Assembly: GCA_016934265.1 (NCBI GenBank)
Contig: JAFGTF010000142.1
Coordinates: 1-55,662, forward strand
Reading direction: 5' to 3'
Length of the DNA: 55,662 nucleotides
From: Spirochaetota bacterium
GTDB lineage: Bacteria; Spirochaetota; B62-G9; DRHN01
The position numbers and the translations under genes are program-made. Numbering within the stretch: the stretch's first letter is position 1; each line of letters begins with the position of its first letter. Shown here piece by piece: positions 50,543 through 55,662 of the stretch. The notes below the pieces were generated by a model that did not search any database, had not been told where the DNA came from, and saw only the letters and a program-made list of their open reading frames with translations.

Positions 50543-52111
50543 ATGAGAAATGCTTTACTAATCTATCCTGAATTCTCGCCGTTTGGATTCTGGAATTACA
50601 GAGATGTCGCTAAATTAGTGGGGGCCAAATGCCCCGCCGCCCCCCTTGGAATGATTACAGTAGCGGCGCTTCTCCCTAAAGAGTGGGACATCAAGCTGCT
50701 CGACATGAACACGGCTGAGTTGCATGATTCGGATATTGACTGGGCAGACCTCGTATTCATAGGCGGAATGCTCCCTCAGCAAATCAATTTTCTCAAGCTC
50801 ATCGACAGAGTCCATTCTCTTGGGAAAAAGGTCGTGGCTGGAGGCCCTGACCCAACTTCACAGCCAAAGATCTATGCAAAAGCCGACTACCTTGTCCTGG
50901 GGGAAGCTGAGGACAGTATCATACCGTTTCTGGAAGCTCTCGAAAAGGGAGTTGAAGGGGGAACCTTCCCGCCCCCCCGAACGAAACCTGATATTAAAAG
51001 AAGCCCTGTACCGAAATTCGATTTGCTCAATTTCAAGGATTATCTGACGGTCGGCATACAGTTCTCACGCGGTTGTCCGTTTAACTGCGAATTTTGTGAT
51101 ATTATCGAACTCTATGGAAGAACACCACGCACAAAATCTGCGGAGCAAATTCTCGCTGAACTTGATGCATTGTATCGGGCCGGATACAGAGGTTCTGTGG
51201 AGTTTGTAGATGATAATTTTATCGGGAACAAGGCAAAGGTAAAGGAGATTCTCTCTGCTATCCGTGAGTGGTCTGAATCTCACAATTATCCTTTCTATTT
51301 TGGAACGGAGGCCTCGATTAATCTTGCAGATGATGAAGAGCTTCTTAGATTGATGCAGGAGGTAGATTTCAGGTATGTGTTCATCGGCATAGAATCTGTT
51401 GACGATAACGTGCTTAAATCGACTCAGAAAAAGCAAAATGTCAACAGAAAAATCTGCGATGATATCCATAAAATATACTATTACGGAATGTTCGTAAGTG
51501 GCGGGTTTATCATCGGTTTTGATGATGAAACTAGTGAAACGGTAAGAATGATTGTGAATACGATAAATGACGGCAAGATATGTATAGCAATGGTAGGTTT
51601 GTTGTGTGCACTTCCCAATACACAGCTTACCCGTAGATTGATACGGGAAAAGAGATTGTTTGATAATTCAGGCCGGTTATATATGAACAATATTGATATT
51701 GATCAATCTACCAGTGGACTCAATTTTATCACTAAAAGACCACGGAATGAGATTATTAACGATTTCATGTACATTCTAAAAAAGATATATACACCAAAGA
51801 GTTACTTCGACAGGTGTTTGAAGCTGGCGATGGTTTTGAATGTGAAAAGAAAGAGCAAACCTTCGTTTACCGGGAATTTGAAAAATATAATTGCATTTTT
51901 CAGACTAATTAATAAGCTTGGATTCAAGCCGCCTGTTAGTTTTTATTTTTGGAGAAATATCTTTATCGTTCTGACAACCAATCCATCCGCCCTTGTAGAA
52001 GAATGTAACCTGATAGCAATGTTCATTCATTTCCGTAAACAGACAGAATTTATCATCAAACTGATGAAAGCTAATGAAAAAAACAGCAGCATCAAGAATT
52101 CTGTTGCATGA
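50543..52111 (+). CDS. B12-binding-domain radical SAM protein (DUF4070-type)
   Basis: The 522-residue protein has an N-terminal cobalamin-binding-like domain (ALLIYPEFSPFGFWN, APLGMITVAALLP, ADLVFIGGMLPQQ), the radical SAM motif CPFNCEFCDI (CxxxCxxC) near residue 175 and the C-terminal extension of the DUF4070 type. Such enzymes often methylate or modify lipids, hopanoids or other small molecules. I start it at ATG 50543 because the family N-terminus begins there; the longer frame would overlap the YciH promoter. The coding region is clearly more AT-rich than its neighbours and uses AT-ending codons, so it is probably acquired. No partner gene is adjacent. Confidence 0.85.
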   Translation: MRNALLIYPEFSPFGFWNYRDVAKLVGAKCPAAPLGMITVAALLPKEWDIKLLDMNTAELHDSDIDWADLVFIGGMLPQQINFLKLIDRVHSLGKKVVAGGPDPTSQPKIYAKADYLVLGEAEDSIIPFLEALEKGVEGGTFPPPRTKPDIKRSPVPKFDLLNFKDYLTVGIQFSRGCPFNCEFCDIIELYGRTPRTKSAEQILAELDALYRAGYRGSVEFVDDNFIGNKAKVKEILSAIREWSESHNYPFYFGTEASINLADDEELLRLMQEVDFRYVFIGIESVDDNVLKSTQKKQNVNRKICDDIHKIYYYGMFVSGGFIIGFDDETSETVRMIVNTINDGKICIAMVGLLCALPNTQLTRRLIREKRLFDNSGRLYMNNIDIDQSTSGLNFITKRPRNEIINDFMYILKKIYTPKSYFDRCLKLAMVLNVKRKSKPSFTGNLKNIIAFFRLINKLGFKPPVSFYFWRNIFIVLTTNPSALVEECNLIAMFIHFRKQTEFIIKLMKANEKNSSIKNSVA

Positions 52112-52402
52112 GCACCTCAATCTCGGAAGCGCTCCGGTTTCCCATATGACAACCCAGTGAGGATACCCGCCACAGGTAAAAACGCATGAATTGATCTCAG
52201 CCAGTCTATCATGCGGCTCACCCTCAAGCTGTTCCGCTTCGCTTCACCGCGCGCAAGAGATATTGCAGCCCATATCGCCGCCGGCCCGGGGCATTGCTGA
52301 CCTGCAAAGTCGCGAAACTACCCTTCATTCGGAAGCGATGTGTCAGGAGCCGGTGACAGCGCATCACTGGCTGAGCCGGGGCCGGTCTTCGGGAACCTGG
52401 CC
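52112..52402. other. 291-base gap between the radical SAM gene and the ABC exporter
   Basis: A short frame from ATG 52211 reads MRLTLKLFRFASPRARDIAA and soon stops, which might be a gene remnant. I see no ribosome site or recognisable family. GC content returns to the GC-rich style here. Confidence 0.3.
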
Positions 52403-54316
52403 TCAGACCACCTCGGCGTAGTCGAACTGACTGTTGTAGATCTCCGCGTAGAATCCACCGGCGGCGAGTAGCTCCTTGTGGGTTCCCTGCTCCACGATGC
52501 CCCCGTCCCGCATTACCAAAATCAGGTCCGCGTTCCGGACCGTCGAGAGACGGTGCGCGATGACGAAGCTGGTGCGGTCCTTCATGAGGTTGTCCATGGC
52601 TTTCTGGATCAGGATCTCGGTACGGGTATCCACCGAACTCGTGGCCTCGTCGAGGATGAGCATCCTGGGGTCGGCCAGTATCGCCCGGGCGATCGTCAAA
52701 AGCTGTTGCTGGCCCTGGGAGATATTGTTGGCCTCTTCGTTGACGACCATCTCGTAGCCGTTCGGCAGCGTGCGGATGAAGTGGTCGGCGTGTGCGGTCT
52801 TCGCCGCCTCGATCACCTCTTCATCCGTCGCCTCGGGACGCCCGTAGCGGAGGTTCTCCATTATCGTTCCGTTGAAGAGCCAGGTATCCTGAAGAACCAT
52901 CCCGAACATCCTGCGCAGATCCCGGCGGGAGAAATCCCGGATGTCGTGACCGTCGATCAGGATCGCACCGCTTTTCACATCGTAGTACCGCATGAGCAGT
53001 TTCACCATCGTGGTCTTCCCCGCTCCCGTGGGGCCTACTATCGCGATTTTATGGCCCGCATCGGCGACGGCTGAGAAATTGCTGATGACCATCGCATCCT
53101 TGGAATAGCCGAAGGTGACGTTCCTGAACTCGACTCGGCCCGCTGCGTTCTCCGGCCTTATAGGTTTTTTTGCATCCGGGACCTCTTCGTCCTGATCGAG
53201 GAACTTGAAGACCCGTTCCGCGGCTGCTGCCGTCTGCTGCAGGACGTTGGAAATATTGGCAAGCTGCGATAGCGGCTGGGTGAAGTTTCGGACATACTGG
53301 ATGAATGCCTGGATGTCGCCGACGCTGATCGCTTTCTGGACCGCCAGCCAGCCGCCGAGGATGGTCACCGCGACGTAGCCGAGGTTTCCGACCACCATCA
53401 TCATGGGCATCATGATACCCGACAGAAACTGGGATTTCCAGCCCGCCTGATACAAGGTATCATTGAGCTTGACGAACTTCGCGATGCTCCTGGCCTCGCC
53501 GTTGAAGGCCTTCATGACGATATGCCCGCCGTACATCTCCTCGACATGACCGTTCACGTGTCCGATATAGTCCTGCTGCTGCCTGAAGAACTTCTGCGAC
53601 TGCCTGACGATCAGCGTCACGAGGACCAGAGAGATCGGGATGACCACGAGGGCAACCAGCGCCATCTTCCAGTTGATGGAGAACATCATGATGAGAACGC
53701 CAAGCACGGTGACGACCGAAGTCACGATCTGTGTGAGGCTCTGGCTCAGGGTCCGGTTTACGGTATCTACGTCGTTTGTGATGATCGAAAGAACCTCGCC
53801 GTGGCTCGTGCCGTCGAAGTACTTGAGCGGCATGCGGTTGATTTTCTCATCGATATCTCTGCGCAGCCGGTAGGTGATCTTCACCGACACACCGGCCATG
53901 ATCCAGCCCTGAACATAGCTGAGCAGCGCCGAGACGAGGTAGAGGCCGAGCACGAGCAGGAGGATGCGGCCGATGGAGACGAAGTCGATCGTGCCCGTTC
54001 CGGCGATCTTCGCGGTGACTCCTTCGAAGAGTTTTGTCGTCGCCATCCCGAGTATCTTCGGTCCGATGATCATGAAAACCGTCGATGCGGCTGCGAGAAC
54101 CATGATGATGCCGACGGAGAGCTTGTAGGCGCCGAGATAGCGGAGAAGCTTTGCCATCGTCCCCTTGAAATCGCGTGCTTTCTCACCGCCTCCCATTCCC
54201 ATGTGACCGCCCATCCTCCCTCGCATTCCCGGGCCACGAAAGCCGGGACCGGGCCCTGCACCACGAGGCCTCTCCCCATCCGGGCGGGTGGAAGTGAATC
54301 CTCTGTTGTCGCTCAT
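52403..54316 (-). CDS. ABC exporter half, MdlB/type I exporter with intact catalytic motifs
   Basis: The 637-residue protein has a Gly/Arg/Met-rich N-terminal tail (residues 10-45), a six-helix transmembrane domain and a C-terminal ATPase: Walker A GPTGAGKTT, signature ISQGQQQ, Walker B MLILDEATSSVD with the catalytic Glu, and switch His in VIAHRLSTV. The signature is altered from LSGGQ, as is common in the partner chain of heterodimeric exporters. ATG 54316 has GGAGG 7 bases before it and overlaps the stop of the neighbouring exporter half (ATGA), so the two form a heterodimer. The substrate may be a drug, lipid or peptide. Confidence 0.9.
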   Translation of the reverse strand: MSDNRGFTSTRPDGERPRGAGPGPGFRGPGMRGRMGGHMGMGGGEKARDFKGTMAKLLRYLGAYKLSVGIIMVLAAASTVFMIIGPKILGMATTKLFEGVTAKIAGTGTIDFVSIGRILLLVLGLYLVSALLSYVQGWIMAGVSVKITYRLRRDIDEKINRMPLKYFDGTSHGEVLSIITNDVDTVNRTLSQSLTQIVTSVVTVLGVLIMMFSINWKMALVALVVIPISLVLVTLIVRQSQKFFRQQQDYIGHVNGHVEEMYGGHIVMKAFNGEARSIAKFVKLNDTLYQAGWKSQFLSGIMMPMMMVVGNLGYVAVTILGGWLAVQKAISVGDIQAFIQYVRNFTQPLSQLANISNVLQQTAAAAERVFKFLDQDEEVPDAKKPIRPENAAGRVEFRNVTFGYSKDAMVISNFSAVADAGHKIAIVGPTGAGKTTMVKLLMRYYDVKSGAILIDGHDIRDFSRRDLRRMFGMVLQDTWLFNGTIMENLRYGRPEATDEEVIEAAKTAHADHFIRTLPNGYEMVVNEEANNISQGQQQLLTIARAILADPRMLILDEATSSVDTRTEILIQKAMDNLMKDRTSFVIAHRLSTVRNADLILVMRDGGIVEQGTHKELLAAGGFYAEIYNSQFDYAEVV

Positions 54317-55662
54317 GCGAGCTCCTCCATGGTGAGCTGAGAGGTGGCGATCTCGCGATAGGTTCCGCACGCATCCATCAGCTTACGGTGTGTTCCGCGC
54401 CCGACTACCTGTCCCTTTTCGAGGACGATGATCTGTTCGGCGTTCATGATCGTGGAAACGCGTTGTGTAACTATGAGAACCGCGCTCGAGGCGGTCTTTT
54501 GCTTCAACGCGCGCCTGAGGTTCGCGTCTGTCTTGAAGTCCAGTGCTGAGAAGCTGTCGTCAAAGATGTAAATCGGCGGCTTCTTGACGAGCGCCCGCGC
54601 GATGGACAGGCGCTGCTTCTGTCCCCCGGAGACGTTCACGCCGCCTTGCGAGATTGTCGCGTTCATTCCTTCCGGCAAGGTCGCGATGAACTCCGATGCC
54701 TGCGAGATGCTCGCAGCGTCCTCGACTGCCTTGTCGCTCGCCTGCTCATCCGCATAGCGCAGGTTGCTGGCGATCGTTCCGGTAAAGAGCGCAGCCTTTT
54801 GCGGGACGTAGCCTATTCTGTCGCGCAGGTCTTGCTGACTGACCGAGCGGACGTCTTTCCCGCCGATGTATATCGTCCCCCCGGTGACATCGTAGAAACG
54901 GGGGATGAGCATGACGAGCGTGCTTTTCCCGGCGCCCGTGGCCCCGATGATCGCGGTGGTCTGTCCGGGACCTGCCGTAAAGCTGATGTTGTGGAGGACG
55001 TCCTCTTCGGCACCGGGGTAGCGGAATGAGACGTTGCGAAACTCGATCGTACCGTCTTGCCCGGAGGCGAAGCTTTCCGGAGAAGCAGGGTCTTTGATGA
55101 GCGGTTCGGTTTCCAGCACGTCGGCGACGCGTCCCGCAGAGACCGCCGCCCGGGGCAGCATGATGAACATCATCGAAAGCATCAGGAAGGCGAAGACGAT
55201 CTGGATTGCGTACTGCATGAATGCTATCATGTCCCCGACCTGCATCATCGACCGGTCGACCTGCCCAGCCCCGACCCAGATGATCAACACGGACAAACCG
55301 TTCATGATCAGAAACATGAAGGGCATCATTGCGACAATCACCCGGTTGACGAACAGCATCGTGCTCGTCAGGTCCTTGTTGGCGCTGTCGAACCGATTCT
55401 CCTCGTGCGGCTGCATGTTGAATGCGCGGATCACCATCATGCCGGAAAGGGCCTCGCGGCTGACCAGGTTCAGGCGGTCCATCAAGCGCTGAATCAGCTT
55501 GAACTTCGGAACTGCAACCTTGTAGACCCCCAGGACGGCGACCATGAGGACCGCCACAGCCAGCGCGATGATCCACCACATCGAAGCGCTCTTGCCGACG
55601 GCCCTGATGATGCCTCCTACACCGATGATCGGGGCGTAGAAGGCCATCGTTACCAGCATGAC
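54313..55662 (-). CDS. ABC exporter half, MdlA-type with degenerate site (partial, cut by right edge)
   Basis: The visible 449 residues cover most of the transmembrane domain and the whole ATPase domain; about 120 N-terminal residues lie outside the window. Walker A is GATGAGKSTL, signature is VSGGQKQRLSIARALV (canonical), and Walker B reads IYIFDDSFSALD with Asp in place of the catalytic Glu. With the partner's altered signature, this gives one canonical and one degenerate ATP site, the hallmark of heterodimeric exporters such as TM287/288 or LmrCD. Its end overlaps the partner start by 4 bases. Confidence 0.9.
   Translation of the reverse strand, partial: VMLVTMAFYAPIIGVGGIIRAVGKSASMWWIIALAVAVLMVAVLGVYKVAVPKFKLIQRLMDRLNLVSREALSGMMVIRAFNMQPHEENRFDSANKDLTSTMLFVNRVIVAMMPFMFLIMNGLSVLIIWVGAGQVDRSMMQVGDMIAFMQYAIQIVFAFLMLSMMFIMLPRAAVSAGRVADVLETEPLIKDPASPESFASGQDGTIEFRNVSFRYPGAEEDVLHNISFTAGPGQTTAIIGATGAGKSTLVMLIPRFYDVTGGTIYIGGKDVRSVSQQDLRDRIGYVPQKAALFTGTIASNLRYADEQASDKAVEDAASISQASEFIATLPEGMNATISQGGVNVSGGQKQRLSIARALVKKPPIYIFDDSFSALDFKTDANLRRALKQKTASSAVLIVTQRVSTIMNAEQIIVLEKGQVVGRGTHRKLMDACGTYREIATSQLTMEELA

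Noticed and set aside
52191-52421. 76-residue plus-strand frame between the radical SAM gene and ABC exporter
   Set aside because: Serine-rich with no ribosome site and overlapping the exporter gene; it looks like chance.
1-55662. Search for CRISPR arrays, rRNA, tRNA, transposase or integrase genes
   Set aside because: No regularly spaced repeat array, RNA-gene signature or mobile-element enzyme could be supported by reading the sequence.

Overview
The window looks like chromosomal DNA of a GC-rich, anaerobic, diderm bacterium. I would guess Spirochaetota, but this rests on gene style (FecR, PQQ-propeller, PEGA, TPR and TolB-like envelope proteins in one operon, many lipoproteins and small hypothetical proteins), not on a marker gene. 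Signs of anaerobic life are a tungsten-type aldehyde:ferredoxin oxidoreductase, a CooT-type nickel protein, an iron-containing alcohol dehydrogenase and small ferredoxins. I see no rRNA, tRNA, CRISPR array, transposase or phage gene.

Layout. 1-7 kb (mostly minus strand): a 5'-truncated sugar-phosphate isomerase fragment, a GAF/HD-GYP protein, a secreted family 3 glycosidase, a histidine-rich TrmO fusion overlapping cooT, a small helical protein, a nitroreductase and the dipeptidase PepD. 7-12 kb: an MFS exporter, a small ferredoxin resembling the N-terminal domain of ABCE1/RLI, then HyuA-type protein plus deacetylase (plus strand). 12.5-17 kb (minus): NCS1 permease, small membrane protein, DUF917/thiohydantoin-desulfurase-like protein and a second HyuA, which together look like uptake and breakdown of a hydantoin-like compound. 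17-20.6 kb: lipoate ligase, AI-2E-type permease, a flavodoxin-like protein and a PfkB kinase.

20.6-36.1 kb (minus) is the centrepiece: a tightly packed set in transcription order FecR, PQQ propeller, lipoprotein, PEGA/TPR giant, TolB-like lipoprotein, TPR protein, peptide-binding protein, OppB, OppC, OppD, OppF, then MurJ. It joins envelope scaffold or sensor proteins to a peptide importer and the lipid II flippase. Upstream are a 2TM protein and two paralogous barrel-like proteins, one fused to a GIN/DUF2807 adhesin-type domain.

38.7-49.5 kb: small zinc-ribbon and helical proteins, an Mth938-like protein with acetamidase, an orphan Tat-dependent Rieske protein, then a plus-strand set of ThDP enzyme, SDR, Fe-ADH and AOR that could form a 2-oxoacid to aldehyde to acid/alcohol route, followed by a queuosine-salvage-like protein. 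49.9-55.7 kb: a YciH/SUI1 factor, an AT-rich and possibly acquired B12-binding radical SAM gene, and a heterodimeric ABC exporter pair cut by the right edge.

A regulatory theme: four genes (9137, 18047, 49480, 50543) lack a Shine-Dalgarno sequence and have a promoter-like -10 box only 8-10 bases before the ATG, which suggests leaderless or near-leaderless mRNAs.
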